Shown: positions 19,503-29,157 of the stretch, piece by piece | How positions within the stretch are numbered: the stretch's first letter is position 1 | Layout of the letters: each line of letters opens with the position of its first letter | Source of the DNA: Grimontia sedimenti | GTDB lineage: Bacteria > Pseudomonadota > Gammaproteobacteria > Enterobacterales > Vibrionaceae | Direction: 5' to 3' | Length of the DNA: 64,000 nt | Assembly: GCF_011045095.1 (NCBI RefSeq) | Contig: NZ_JAALDL010000014.1 | Coordinates: forward strand, 97,569 to 161,568 | Translations under genes and position numbers: made by a program | The notes under the pieces: model-generated | The model's input: the letters and a program-made list of their open reading frames with translations, nothing else | Database searches by the model: none | What the model was told of the DNA's origin: nothing

Positions 19503-21338
19503 ATGACTCACTACTCCAGCGTGCTAAAAACACTCTTTGTTTTAATGTGCGCAGCGACCCTTGGCGCGTGCAATAACGATGGAAAAGGAAATCTGGTGAT
19601 TTCTGACCTTCAGGCTGAAAATCACAAAACGCAATATGGTGAAGAAGTTACCATCACCTATACCTTCCAATCTACCGGTTACTCAAGCGGAGAAACTGAC
19701 GTTCAATTTGTTCTTGTTCATGGGGATGAAACCGAGACGTTCAGTGAAAATGAAACTGAAATTTCGGAATATCACATTGTGGGGTTACAAACCCTTCAAC
19801 TGAAGAACGGCATTTCTAGAGAGACGGTAACTTTTAATGTGCCAGAAAGTGTCACCGGTGGTCAGTACGAACTCATTGCACACGTGGATCCTGAAAACCT
19901 CATCGATGAGCTCAATGAAAACGACAACGCACCTCATCCTGATGATGAAAAAGATCAATATCATCACGTAGTTTTAGATATTGAAGGCCCACCTGACCAT
20001 GATCATCACCTACAAAATCTTTCCCTTGGAATTAAGCAGTTAATTCTGGACTCTCCAACATCTTGGCAAGACGGAGATGAACATCGTTCAGACATAGTCG
20101 GTCATATTGATGTGAGATATTACGGCGAGCACTCAGACGCTGTTTCGTTGATTGGTGAAGTTGAAATTAACGGAAATTGGGAGCCTTTAAGCTTTTGGGG
20201 TGCCACCACTTCGAGCTACCAAAAGAATCTGGTCGTTGATTTATCACTTTCGGACCATGCTAATCATATAGGTTTCGATTTGGTGCTTGATGAAGCACAT
20301 ATCACCGATCTTTGGAGCACTTACAATGTCAGTGCAGAAAATAATGTTAACTTCCGACTCTCGGTTAATGACAGTGGGACAGACCTTGTAGAAGCGGACG
20401 AAAGTAATAACCACGTTGACTTCTCACTGCCACTCTATTTCTTCACTGCGACAGACGCTACACCTGCATCTTATGCACCAGAATCAAATTATTTGGATTC
20501 CATTGCACCTGCTGCTGGTATTGGTGCGATTAACTATGAAAAGAATTTTGACGCATCCTACGGTGATACCAGTAAGTTCGCCGTGACAGTCGAGCTATAT
20601 GGCAAACTGGCGTTAGTGCCTTTGGTTGACCCCGGTGCTGTCATATCTGGCACTGGGGATGTGTCTGCTTACTTTTTCAACGCAGAAAATACCCTTTTTG
20701 GTGTCAGTTTTGATGGTAGTGCATATGCAAGTGGAACTAACACTGGCTATGCCACAGAAATGGTTATCTTCAACGCTACCATTTTGGAAGACGAGTACTA
20801 CACCAGTAGTTACAGCAAAACTTGGGAGAAAAGCTGGGAAGAGGAAAAAGTGCTTGCGAGTGCGCGTTTTTCCATAGGACCAGTGCCCATGTCTGTTGAG
20901 GCTGGTGTAAGCGGAAGCTTGGGCTTGGAAATGGAAGTGGGTTACAACGCAGAGCTAACGGGTGGTGGAGACCTATTCAGCGTAGACTTTGGTGCGTTTG
21001 GCAGGGGAGGGATAGACCTTCTTATCGCCTCTGGTGGCGTGCAGGCAATCTTTAACCTTATCGAAAATACCTTTTCTATGGAGTCTACTGCTGGATTTGA
21101 CTTGGGCAGCAACCCCAACATTTACTACAGCATAACCCTTCAAGATGCGATCGACGTAATTTCTGGTAAGTTCGGTCTCTATGCAGACTTGCGTGGTATT
21201 AAATGGTGTAAAAAGTGGTTTATCCCGTATCCATGCGGCTCTAAAACAACAAGATACAGTCTTTGGTTATACCAAACTCCAAGTGTGTTTGAGAAAACCT
21301 GGACCTTGCTATCCAAATCTGGGCAAGTCGATTTATGA
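19503..21338 (+). CDS. large lipoprotein with CARDB-like repeats, unknown function
   Basis: 611 residues. The signal peptide ends with lipobox LGAC (Cys about residue 23). Two Ig-like CARDB-type regions follow (about 30-160 and about 165-315; motif ADESNNHVDFSLPL), then a large beta-rich C-terminal half without a recognised family (GVSGSLGLEMEVGYNAELTG). It ends with a Cys-containing WCKKWFIPYPCG stretch. A signal-peptide lipoprotein at the cell surface or outer membrane is expected. AAGGA lies 9 bases upstream of ATG. Its stop overlaps the next ATG by four bases, so the two proteins are very likely co-translated and may work together. Confidence 0.75.
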   Translation: MTHYSSVLKTLFVLMCAATLGACNNDGKGNLVISDLQAENHKTQYGEEVTITYTFQSTGYSSGETDVQFVLVHGDETETFSENETEISEYHIVGLQTLQLKNGISRETVTFNVPESVTGGQYELIAHVDPENLIDELNENDNAPHPDDEKDQYHHVVLDIEGPPDHDHHLQNLSLGIKQLILDSPTSWQDGDEHRSDIVGHIDVRYYGEHSDAVSLIGEVEINGNWEPLSFWGATTSSYQKNLVVDLSLSDHANHIGFDLVLDEAHITDLWSTYNVSAENNVNFRLSVNDSGTDLVEADESNNHVDFSLPLYFFTATDATPASYAPESNYLDSIAPAAGIGAINYEKNFDASYGDTSKFAVTVELYGKLALVPLVDPGAVISGTGDVSAYFFNAENTLFGVSFDGSAYASGTNTGYATEMVIFNATILEDEYYTSSYSKTWEKSWEEEKVLASARFSIGPVPMSVEAGVSGSLGLEMEVGYNAELTGGGDLFSVDFGAFGRGGIDLLIASGGVQAIFNLIENTFSMESTAGFDLGSNPNIYYSITLQDAIDVISGKFGLYADLRGIKWCKKWFIPYPCGSKTTRYSLWLYQTPSVFEKTWTLLSKSGQVDL

Positions 21339-22978
21339 GTGTTTTAACTTTCCTCTTTGCCGGGGCTACATTGGCTGGGGACTGTGCTCCCCAGTACCAG
21401 TTTGAGATCGAGACGGAATCTACCTTTGCGATGGTATCACCTACCCCAGATAAGCTTCTTATGAAGGGGGTGTTAACGCTAAAGCCTGCTACGTTGCATG
21501 GAGATGAGTGGTGGGCGATCAAGGCGGATAATGTGATTCTGCGAAGTCGTGGAATCAGTGCAACAGACCCGCGTTTTGAGAACCCATTTGCGTTTAAACG
21601 TGCGAAAGATGGGCAAATCACTGAGTTTTGGTTTCCTCAAAGCGTCAAGCGTGAGGACAAAGATAAACTGAAAGGGTTGGCTTACTACTTCCAGTATGCG
21701 CAAAGTGCTGCACCAATGACCCGTGTAGAGAAAGATTCGCTAGGCAAGTACCGAGTGAATTACCAGCAAGCAGATAACTCGCTGGTTTTTCAAAAGAAGG
21801 CTTACAGCCTAGGAGGAAAAGCTAAAGGGACTGCTTTTACCAACGCAACAATCACTGCTTCTAATCACAGTGTGATTCCCACAGAGTGTTGGTTTGATAA
21901 AAGAGAGGGCAGTGAATCACTGTCTTTTTCTGGAAATGCTGAAGAGTTCAACTTCGATACCCAGCAATCTTACTCGCTGATAAAGCAGAATGCGGCGCAT
22001 TCCACTGCACTGTTAGGGCTACCTTCTGATTTATCATCGTGGCCTGATGCCAAACAAGAAGTACTGGACAAAAACCAACTCGCCGCACTTCACATAGAAA
22101 TGCTCAAATATCTTAGCGAAAGTGATATTTTGGCGTTGGATGGCTTTCATTTAGCGGAAAAACTCAGGTATTTCGATGATGTTATCGCAGACTTGCCGGA
22201 TAGTTTTAACAAGCTTGGTCTTAATGATGATGCTCAGATGAGATTGTTCAATGCATTAGGTCAGCTTGACAGTACAAACAGCCAACTTGCATTAGCCTCG
22301 TTTCTTTCGCATTCAGAGAGTGATGAAAACACACAGTTTCGCGCCCTGCGTGCATTAGCAAATGGCAGCAATGAGTTGGGCGACAGCGCATGGCTTTCAA
22401 TGCAGAAATTGATTGAAGATCCAACGCCTCTGGGTGATCTTGCTGGTAGCTTTATCATGACACTTGGTGTGATGCTTGAAAGCAGAGAGAGGAATGAAAA
22501 TACAGAAGCATTGGAAGATACTTTGCTAACACTGTTGGGTGGGAGCAGTGAAGAGAATGTGAAGTCCAGTGTATTAACGGCGCTCGGGAACAGTAATAAC
22601 GATGCATTTGTAGAAGAAGTGGCAAGTTACAGCGTTAGCGATTCCGCCCGTCTTCGTAAGTCGGCAGCGAGAGCATTAGGTCGCTTCGAATCAGACGAGG
22701 CATACCAAGCCTTAACATTCATGGTTGAGCGAGAAGGCTCTGCTACTGTTCAAAGCCAAGTGCTGGAATCCTTGGCTGAGTTTGATATAGATGCGGACAC
22801 GAGAGCGCAGGTTTTCCTCTTCGCTAAGGACTCAGATAATGATGAGGTGCGCTTTTCTGCCATCAAGGCGTTATCAGAACAAACCTATGATGGAAAAGAA
22901 ACGGAGCTGAGATCGCTATTGGGAAATGAAACTTCACGGCGCAACTTTACCGCTATTGTGAGAGCCCTTCATCCATAA
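21335..22978 (+). CDS. vitellogenin/LLTP-like exported protein with helical repeats
   Basis: 547 residues. A short signal peptide (MSVLTFLFAGATLAG) precedes a region like the N-terminal lipid-transfer domain of vitellogenin-type proteins: YQFEIETESTFAMVS, then PFAFKRAKDGQITEFWFPQS, then DSLGKYRVNYQ. The second half is HEAT-like (ALGRFESDEAYQALTFMVE, NALGQLDSTNSQLALASFL). The combination suggests lipid or hydrophobic ligand transfer; that is inference. The gene overlaps the preceding lipoprotein gene by ATGA. It is distinct from housekeeping neighbours in composition. Confidence 0.6.
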   Translation: MSVLTFLFAGATLAGDCAPQYQFEIETESTFAMVSPTPDKLLMKGVLTLKPATLHGDEWWAIKADNVILRSRGISATDPRFENPFAFKRAKDGQITEFWFPQSVKREDKDKLKGLAYYFQYAQSAAPMTRVEKDSLGKYRVNYQQADNSLVFQKKAYSLGGKAKGTAFTNATITASNHSVIPTECWFDKREGSESLSFSGNAEEFNFDTQQSYSLIKQNAAHSTALLGLPSDLSSWPDAKQEVLDKNQLAALHIEMLKYLSESDILALDGFHLAEKLRYFDDVIADLPDSFNKLGLNDDAQMRLFNALGQLDSTNSQLALASFLSHSESDENTQFRALRALANGSNELGDSAWLSMQKLIEDPTPLGDLAGSFIMTLGVMLESRERNENTEALEDTLLTLLGGSSEENVKSSVLTALGNSNNDAFVEEVASYSVSDSARLRKSAARALGRFESDEAYQALTFMVEREGSATVQSQVLESLAEFDIDADTRAQVFLFAKDSDNDEVRFSAIKALSEQTYDGKETELRSLLGNETSRRNFTAIVRALHP

Positions 22979-23139
22979 TACCAATCGTAGTAAATATCTG
23001 CTCATCCTAGCTTGTTAAAATGCTCGATAACTGTGTTGGAAAATTTGACTGTAGAATAACTACTTATCGAAATTTCCCGCCTTGTTCTCGAGCATTTTTC
23101 CTGCGCTATTTCTGTTCACCTACTTGCTATGATTGGTAT
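22979..23139. repeat. palindromic-ended intergenic repeat (161 bp)
   Basis: Ends are TACCAATC (22979) and GATTGGTA (to 23139), inverted copies. Internal inverted segments include AAAATGCTCGAT and CTCGAGCATTTT. It lies between the LLTP-like gene and gltS terminator. No coding content. This resembles the intergenic palindromic elements seen repeatedly in Vibrionaceae genomes. Confidence 0.55.
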
Positions 23140-23166
23140 AAAACCATCCCCGCACGAAGCGGGGAT
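23138..23166 (-). terminator. gltS terminator
   Basis: ATCCCCGC-ACGAA-GCGGGGAT (23146-23166), followed on the minus strand by GGTTTTAT. Confidence 0.75.
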
Positions 23167-23170
23167 TGTG

Positions 23171-24397
23171 TTAGCCGATGAACGTCAGCGTCGTCTGCAA
23201 AATGATGAGGTTGACGATGTCAATGAAGAACGCGCCTACAATGGGTACTACCATAAAAGCTTGTGGAGATGGGCCGAAGCGGTTCACTACCGAACCCATA
23301 TTCATCACCGCCGTCGGTGTTGCGCCGAGGCCAAACCCACAATGTCCACTGGAGATAACCGCGGCATCATAGTTTCTACCCATCACACGATACGTGACGA
23401 AGTAAGAAAACAGCGCCAGCATCAAAGACTGCACCATCAGAATCGCCAGAAATGGCAGCGCTAGGTCGAGAATATTCCAAAGTTTCAGGCTCATTAGCGC
23501 CATAGCAAGGAACAGTGCCAGTGAAACCGTACCCAAAATATCAACGGTTTCCACATCCAGCTTTTCTACTTTAGTCACTTCGAGAACGTTGGTAATGACT
23601 ACGCCGATAAACAGGGCATAAACAAAGTCAGGGATCATTAGCCAGCTGATTTCAAAACTGCTGACCCACTGCTCGAGATACTTTGCGCCTGTCACACAGA
23701 TCAACAATACAAACAGGGTTTCGATGACTTTTTTTGCAGTGACTTTGTCCTGCTCATTCTCGTTATAAGTGACCAGTTCAGGGAATTGCTCATGAGTATT
23801 GTTGGTGTTGCCGTACTGGGATTTGAGTTTGTTCTTTTCAACCAGACGTTGAGCAACCGGACTGCCAATAATGCCGCCCATCACCAAGCCAAAAGTGGCT
23901 GATGCCATGGCAATCTCGAGGACATTCTCCAAGCCATAAACATCCTGGAAGGTTTGAGACCATGCTGCACCCGTGCCATGACCACCTGAAAGGGTAATGG
24001 AGCCGGCAATCAAGCCCATCAGCGGATCGAGCCCCAGCGCTGTTGCCATCGAAATACCAATGCCGTTCTGCAGCACGATATACAGCGAAGCAACACCGAG
24101 GAAAATAAAGACCTTTGCGCCGCCTTTGAGGAGTTGTGTGTAGTTCGCCGCCAGTCCAACGGTCGCAAAGAACATCAGCATAAAGGTGTGCTGAAGCGGA
24201 AGATGAAATTCCAGCTCAATACCATTGAAGTGCAGTGCTGTAATTGCACCAGCCACCACTAAGCCTCCGACAATGGGTTCAGGGATATTGAACTTCTTAA
24301 ATACGGATACGCGGGCGTTAATAAAGTGTCCAAGGAACAGCACGAAAATCGCAATCAGGAAGGATTCGAGTGCGCCAACGGAAATGAGTTGATTCAT
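23171..24397 (-). CDS. gltS: sodium/glutamate symporter GltS
   Basis: 408 residues with the ESS-family features: LSGGHGTGAAW loop in the first half, and CGFGLGATPTA in the second half. Ten or more hydrophobic helices. It takes up glutamate with Na+ across the inner membrane. Typical marine member, length as in E. coli GltS (401). AGAGG is upstream of the ATG. Confidence 0.92.
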   Translation of the reverse strand: MNQLISVGALESFLIAIFVLFLGHFINARVSVFKKFNIPEPIVGGLVVAGAITALHFNGIELEFHLPLQHTFMLMFFATVGLAANYTQLLKGGAKVFIFLGVASLYIVLQNGIGISMATALGLDPLMGLIAGSITLSGGHGTGAAWSQTFQDVYGLENVLEIAMASATFGLVMGGIIGSPVAQRLVEKNKLKSQYGNTNNTHEQFPELVTYNENEQDKVTAKKVIETLFVLLICVTGAKYLEQWVSSFEISWLMIPDFVYALFIGVVITNVLEVTKVEKLDVETVDILGTVSLALFLAMALMSLKLWNILDLALPFLAILMVQSLMLALFSYFVTYRVMGRNYDAAVISSGHCGFGLGATPTAVMNMGSVVNRFGPSPQAFMVVPIVGAFFIDIVNLIILQTTLTFIG

Positions 24398-24636
24398 AAA
24401 GCCTCTGTGTTCTCATCATCTTCCATAATGAGTGAGAGTCTTCGTTCTAGCGCGCTTTGGAGAGAGTATTTGACTAAATCTGGTGGCGGTATCCATAACC
24501 GCAAGCGCTAGCCAGCTTAAAACAGGGCGACGTTATCTCATATTGTTGAATAGAATGACAAGTCTATCCGAGAAAATATTCACACCCCTCCACAAGTGAT
24601 GAGAACGTGCCGCTAAGCCATGTTGACGTTGTCAGC

Positions 24637-24671
24637 AAAAGCCGGGCGATGTTGAAATTTGCGCCCGGCTT
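24637..24671 (-). terminator. amidohydrolase gene terminator
   Basis: AGCCGGGCG/CGCCCGGCT stem (24640-24670) followed on the minus strand by TTTTGC, 19 bases past the amidohydrolase stop. Confidence 0.6.
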
Positions 24672-24689
24672 AATAAGGTCTTGAGTCAA

Positions 24690-26492
24690 TTAATGTTTAT
24701 GAGGAATAAGACCAGCAATCATCATGGTATGAGATGCGAGCTTTTGGCATTTGGTTGAACTGGCGCAGCTTTCTAGGGCTGTTTTGTCACTGCCTTTGGT
24801 GTAGATAATGTTGCCGTTTTTAATCGTCGTCATCACAGAGATGTTCGCCAGTTTCATCGGGTCGATGGTGAGAGGGTTATCTGAAAGTAAAACCAAATCG
24901 GCGACTTTGCCTACTTCAATCGAGCCTTTGGTGTCTTCCTCAAAATGCTGATACGCAGACCAGATGGTTTGTGCTTTGAGCGCTGTCATGGCGGATACGC
25001 GCTGATCTTTACCTAAAATACGGCCACTTCGTGTAATGCGGTTAACTGTTGCAGAGTAAACCCGCATCGAGTCTGGGAAAGCGACGGGCGCGTCATGATG
25101 TGAGGTGAAAATCATGTCTCTGTCCAGCGCCCAGCCCGTGGGCGATATATTTTCTGCGCGTTCATCACCCAGCACTGATTGTGCATGCCAATCACCCCAA
25201 TAGAAGGTGTGCATGGGGAAAAAAGAAGGGATCACATTGAGGTCTTTGAAGGCTTGAACCTGATCTTCACGGGCAGTTTGCGCGTGAATCGCCACGAATC
25301 GGCGTTCTTTTGCGCCGTATTTGGCCGTTGCATTTTTCACAGCGCGGATGTATTGGTCAATCGATGCATCACCATTCGCGTGGGTTAGCAGTTGCCAGCC
25401 ATTTTCCATCGCCATGCCGACATATTTCTCAGCTTCTTCATCAGACATGATGGGATAACCGCGATAATCTGCATTTTGCCCTTCTGGCGGGATCAGGTAC
25501 GGCTTGGTCAGCCATGCGGTTTTCCCTTGTGGTGAGCCATCCAGTGTCAGTTTCACGCCACCGAGGCGAAAACCGTTGGTGTAGCTATTGCTGAGGTAAG
25601 GTGCTGTGAGGGTGTCAGTGCCGAGTTGAATGTCGGTGTAGGCCACTACATCAATAGGAAGCGGCTCTTGCTGGGCAATCTCGTACATGGTTTTGACACT
25701 GTCAGACATAGAGCGGCCTTCCTGCGCCGTGGTGTACCCATACTTGGCGTACAAATCCATCCCTGCGCGGAATAGCATTTCATTTTCGTCTGGGCTGATT
25801 TGCGTGAACAGTGGGATCAGAGCGCCAAAGAAAGCGGACTCTTCCAGCACGCCATTGGGTTCATCACTGTCTTTCACACGTCGAATCACGCCACCTGGTG
25901 GGTTCTTGCTGGTCGCCGTCAGTTTCATCATCTCCAGCGCTTTGCTGTTCATGACACCGATATGACCGGATTGGTGAATGATCAAGATGGGAACGTCTGT
26001 TGAGACTTTATCCAGGTCAAAGCGGGTTGGGTGAATTTGCTCTTTGAGCTGGGAATCGTCGTAGCCAAAGCCGATGATAAAGTCCTGCGCTTTGTTGACG
26101 GGGACTTCAGCCCATTTTCTCAGGGCTTGTTGAAGGCTTGCGATATCAGTCACAGGGCCATCAGGTGGTGACAACAAATTGGCTGATACAGCCTGTAAGC
26201 CTGTGTTCATTACGTGGCCGTGAGCATCAATAAAGCCGGGGATCATGGTCAAACCTTTTAAATCCACCACTTTGGTTTTGTCACCCTTTAGCCTGAGAAT
26301 TTCTTCTGCTTCCCCTACGGCGAGTATTTTTCCTTTGAGGATGGCAACAGCCTCCGCCTCGGGTTGTTTATCATTGACCGTAATGACCTGAGCGTTGTGG
26401 TAAATGGTGTCGGCAAACGGTTTTGGTGGGCTGGTGGCTAAGACTGGAGCGGAAACAAACAGCGCTGAAAGGGCAGCGATTGAAGCTTTCAT
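24690..26492 (-). CDS. periplasmic amidohydrolase (YtcJ-like)
   Basis: 600 residues with signal peptide MKASIAALSALFVSAPVLA. The metal-dependent amidohydrolase motif is PGFIDAHGH, with further His residues (HANGD, TSHHDAP). The N-terminal and C-terminal parts form the urease-like composite beta-sandwich (adjoining ADLVLLSDNP). The substrate is unknown. Export to the periplasm is unusual but common in the YtcJ family. TGAGGAG lies 6 bases upstream. Confidence 0.85.
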   Translation of the reverse strand: MKASIAALSALFVSAPVLATSPPKPFADTIYHNAQVITVNDKQPEAEAVAILKGKILAVGEAEEILRLKGDKTKVVDLKGLTMIPGFIDAHGHVMNTGLQAVSANLLSPPDGPVTDIASLQQALRKWAEVPVNKAQDFIIGFGYDDSQLKEQIHPTRFDLDKVSTDVPILIIHQSGHIGVMNSKALEMMKLTATSKNPPGGVIRRVKDSDEPNGVLEESAFFGALIPLFTQISPDENEMLFRAGMDLYAKYGYTTAQEGRSMSDSVKTMYEIAQQEPLPIDVVAYTDIQLGTDTLTAPYLSNSYTNGFRLGGVKLTLDGSPQGKTAWLTKPYLIPPEGQNADYRGYPIMSDEEAEKYVGMAMENGWQLLTHANGDASIDQYIRAVKNATAKYGAKERRFVAIHAQTAREDQVQAFKDLNVIPSFFPMHTFYWGDWHAQSVLGDERAENISPTGWALDRDMIFTSHHDAPVAFPDSMRVYSATVNRITRSGRILGKDQRVSAMTALKAQTIWSAYQHFEEDTKGSIEVGKVADLVLLSDNPLTIDPMKLANISVMTTIKNGNIIYTKGSDKTALESCASSTKCQKLASHTMMIAGLIPHKH

Positions 26493-26513
26493 AGAGACTC
26501 CTCAGGAAAGACA

Positions 26514-26532
26514 AGACGGGCATAGCCCGTCT
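26514..26532 (-). terminator. hairpin after adenine deaminase gene region
   Basis: AGACGGGC-ATA-GCCCGTCT, downstream of adenine deaminase (minus). Followed by TTGTCTTTCC, so the T tract is interrupted. Confidence 0.5.
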
Positions 26533-26569
26533 GTCATTCAGTGCGTTTGGGTATATAACCTGATTGAAA

Positions 26570-27583
26570 TCAGTGTATGCCGTGTTTATCCCAAAAGTCG
26601 TCCAGATTTTGCATCATTTCCCTCTTGCGCTCTTCGGAGACGAAAGAAGCTTCAATGGCATTTCGGGTAAATTGTGCCAGCTGCTGAGGGCTGGGAGACA
26701 AAGCATTATTAAGGGCAATAAAATTGTCCGTCATATACCCACCGAAAAAGGCGGGATCATCGGAATTAACGGTCACGCAGAGCCCCTGATTCAGCAGGTT
26801 AAGGATGTTGTGGTCTGCCATCTTGTCAAACACGCGAAGCTTAATGTTCGAGAGTGGGCAAACGGTGAGGGGCATTCTAGATATCGCCAACTCTTTTACC
26901 AGTTCGGGATCGTCGCTGCTTTTCACACCATGATCAACGCGGCTGACATGCAAAAGATTAATCGCATCTCTGATGTTACTCGGAGGGCCTTCTTCCCCTG
27001 CATGCGCGACAGTTTTCAACCCCAGTGCTCGCGCTTCAGCAAATACACGTTGGAACTTCTCTGGTGGATGACCTACTTCGGAAGAGTCCAGTCCAACACC
27101 GACCAACCGATTTAAGTGAGGCTTCGCCATTTCCAATGTTTCAAAGGCTGCTTCTTCGGAAAGGTGGCGAAGAAAACACATGATCAGCTGGCTTGTAATG
27201 CCAAGTTCTTTCTCTCCTTGGCGAAGAGCGTGGTAGATGCCATTGATAGCCGTATCGAATGCAACCCCCCGGTCAGTGTGGGTTTGAGGATCAAAGAAGA
27301 TTTCTGTGTGCATGACATTGTCGGCTTTACAACGCAGCAGATATGCCCAGGTCAGATCGAAGAAGTCGCGCTCGGTAATAAGTACATTGGCACCTTGATA
27401 ATAAATATCGAGAAATGATTGCAAGTTTTGGAATTGATAGGCGCTTCTTGCTTCCTCAACGCTTGAATAGGGCGTGGAAATGCCATTTCTTTCGGCGAGT
27501 TCAAACATCAACTCGGGTTCAAGTGAACCTTCAATATGCAGATGCAACTCCACCTTAGGCAAGCATCGGATAAACTTTTCCAT
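26570..27583 (-). CDS. adenine deaminase (adenosine-deaminase fold, fungal Aah1-like type)
   Basis: 337 residues of the ADA superfamily, with metal-binding [30 protein letters not shown] and [12 protein letters not shown] motifs. The lengths and the sequence [17 protein letters not shown] resemble the adenine aminohydrolase group (as in Pseudomonas PA0148) rather than adenosine deaminase proper. The likely reaction is adenine to hypoxanthine in purine salvage. The choice between adenine and adenosine needs comparison by alignment. Confidence 0.85.
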   Translation of the reverse strand: MEKFIRCLPKVELHLHIEGSLEPELMFELAERNGISTPYSSVEEARSAYQFQNLQSFLDIYYQGANVLITERDFFDLTWAYLLRCKADNVMHTEIFFDPQTHTDRGVAFDTAINGIYHALRQGEKELGITSQLIMCFLRHLSEEAAFETLEMAKPHLNRLVGVGLDSSEVGHPPEKFQRVFAEARALGLKTVAHAGEEGPPSNIRDAINLLHVSRVDHGVKSSDDPELVKELAISRMPLTVCPLSNIKLRVFDKMADHNILNLLNQGLCVTVNSDDPAFFGGYMTDNFIALNNALSPSPQQLAQFTRNAIEASFVSEERKREMMQNLDDFWDKHGIH

Positions 27584-27730
27584 CGTCTTCTCCCTGTTCG
27601 TAACTTATTGAAAGGTATATATCTGTAGGGCTAATTTTTGAGAATGGAATGCTGTATGGATCTAAACTAGTTGGTGTTGACTCATCGGTCAAATTTTGGA
27701 ATTCGCAATACGGTAGCTTGTCATAAGTTC

Positions 27731-27766
27731 ACAAAAATGCCGCCACTGTCGGGCGGCATTTTTGCA
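27731..27766 (-). terminator. terminator of NRAMP-like gene
   Basis: AAAATGCCGCC/GGGCGGCATTTT (27733-27763) flanked by T run, 13 bases past the stop. Confidence 0.85.
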
Positions 27767-27778
27767 AGGAAAGGAAGC

Positions 27779-28993
27779 TTAACCGATGAACTTAGTCATA
27801 AAATTCTGCACGTTGCTCAGGCTCGAAATTGCCATGATGACAACAATCGCCGCACCTGTCAGGGTCAGGTAAATAGGGTGTTTGTAATCCCCTACGATGT
27901 CTTTACGCCGTGTCGCTGTCAGCACAAACCCCAGTACCACAGGCAGGATGATGCTGTTTACCAAGCCAGCAAGCATCAGTAGCAGGATTGGCATGTTCAT
28001 CAGCACAGTACCAACGCTGGTAATGATGATGAAGCCACAGCACCAGGCTTTTTCGTTACGGGCAACCACAGGGAACAGTGTTTTGATCAGTGAGATAGCC
28101 ATGTAGGAGTTACCCACCACCGAGGTGATAGACGCGACGAACAGCACCAGACCAAAGATAAAGTAACCGACTTCGCCCGCGCCTTGGCGAAATGCGTCCG
28201 CGGCTGGGTTTGCAGTGTCCAGCACTGCACCAGCAGCAATCACACCAAACACAGCCATGAAAAGCAGAATGCGGATAACGACAGCGATGGAGATACCTGC
28301 CCAGGCAGCTTTGTTGATGTGCTCAACGTTCTCTTTTCCTTGCAGGCCGATATCAACCAAACGTTGTGCGCCGGTGTAATAACCTCCCACAGCGCCACCA
28401 ACAATCGTCAGTGTCGGAAGCAAAAGGCTGCCCATATCTGTTGGCATCACCGCAGCGGATAAGGTTTCCCCCATAGGAGGAAGGCTGGTCATCGCCACGT
28501 AGGCGATCAACACAATCATGAAGAGGCCAAGGTAGCGCGCCATCTGATCCATACGTTTTGATGCGTTATGAACGACAAACAACAGACAGCCGACAACACC
28601 GGTAAACAATGCACCCCAAGTGGTATCCACACCAGTCAGCACGTTGATGCCAAGCGCAGCACCACTGACGTTACCGAAGTTGAATGCCACGGCACCTAAC
28701 GCCAGCAGAATACCGATGAAGTAGCCTGCACCCGGCGCGATTTTGTTCGCGATATCTTGGATACGAAGGCCTGAAACACCCACGATTCGCCACAGGTTCA
28801 TCACGATACCGAAGGTGATAAACATGGAAGCAAATACAGGGAAAGCCATGTCGATTTTATAGATGTTGGTGAAAACAGCGGTTTGCGTCAGAAAGCCGGG
28901 GCCAACTGAAGTGGTAGCCATTAAGAATGCGACGCTGAAAATGGCTTTGGATTGTCAGTTGGCGTTGAGTTGGGTGTGTGCTTTTGCGGTCAT
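27779..28993 (-). pseudogene. NRAMP-fold transporter with in-frame TGA near the N-terminus
   Basis: The ATG at 28993 reads 12 codons and hits TGA at 28957-28955. The same frame then continues as QSKAIFSVAFLMATTSVGPGF and goes on for about 390 residues with 11 hydrophobic helices typical of the NRAMP family (COG1914). Translation might restart at the ATG at 28921 (380 residues), which would lose the start of TM1. The canonical metal-binding TM1 motif DPGN is replaced by SVGPGFL and the TM6 motif by GGAVGGYYTG, so the substrate may not be Mn/Fe. Either a nonsense mutation or a sequencing error; UGA readthrough is less likely. Confidence 0.7.
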
Positions 28994-29025
28994 GCCGGGT
29001 TCCGATTTTGTTGTCTTCCTATTTA

Positions 29026-29117
29026 TTAAAAAAAGAAAAACAACTGACCGGGATCAGCTGATAGAGAGCCGTTAAGCTCTTGAAAAGACGAGCCTTGGTA
29101 AGCTCTCTTTTTGCTGG
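29026..29117 (-). promoter_or_regulatory. structured 5' leader with attenuator terminator upstream of the NRAMP-like gene
   Basis: On the minus strand, transcription is predicted to start near 29117. A compact hairpin follows: P1 pairs 29101-29108 with 29063-29070, and an inner stem pairs 29090-29096 with 29074-29080. Then CAGCTGA/TCAGTTG (29060-29041) with a T tract (T5CT7) makes an intrinsic terminator about 35 bases before the start codon. This organisation is that of a riboswitch or attenuator. No known family was recognised. Confidence 0.5.
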
Positions 29118-29123
29118 GCGCGG

Positions 29124-29152
29124 ATGCTAATGGCAACCTACTTTCAAGTCAA
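29124..29152 (-). promoter_or_regulatory. promoter of the NRAMP-like gene
   Basis: On the minus strand TTGACT (29152-29147), 17-base spacer, TAGCAT (29129-29124). This is a good sigma-70 match, with the leader following. Confidence 0.6.
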
Positions 29153-29157
29153 TCATT

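Noticed and set aside
22979-23139. CRISPR or prophage att site
   Set aside because: No short regularly spaced repeats and no phage genes; it is a single palindromic element.
26540-26575. GTTTGGGTATATAACC looks like an end of the ATACCCAAA repeat
   Set aside because: Only about 10 bases match and no inverted partner was found nearby, so it is treated as chance.
28955-28957. Selenocysteine or recoded TGA in the NRAMP-like gene
   Set aside because: No SECIS-like stem was recognised right after it and Sec is not expected in this family; nonsense mutation or error is simpler.
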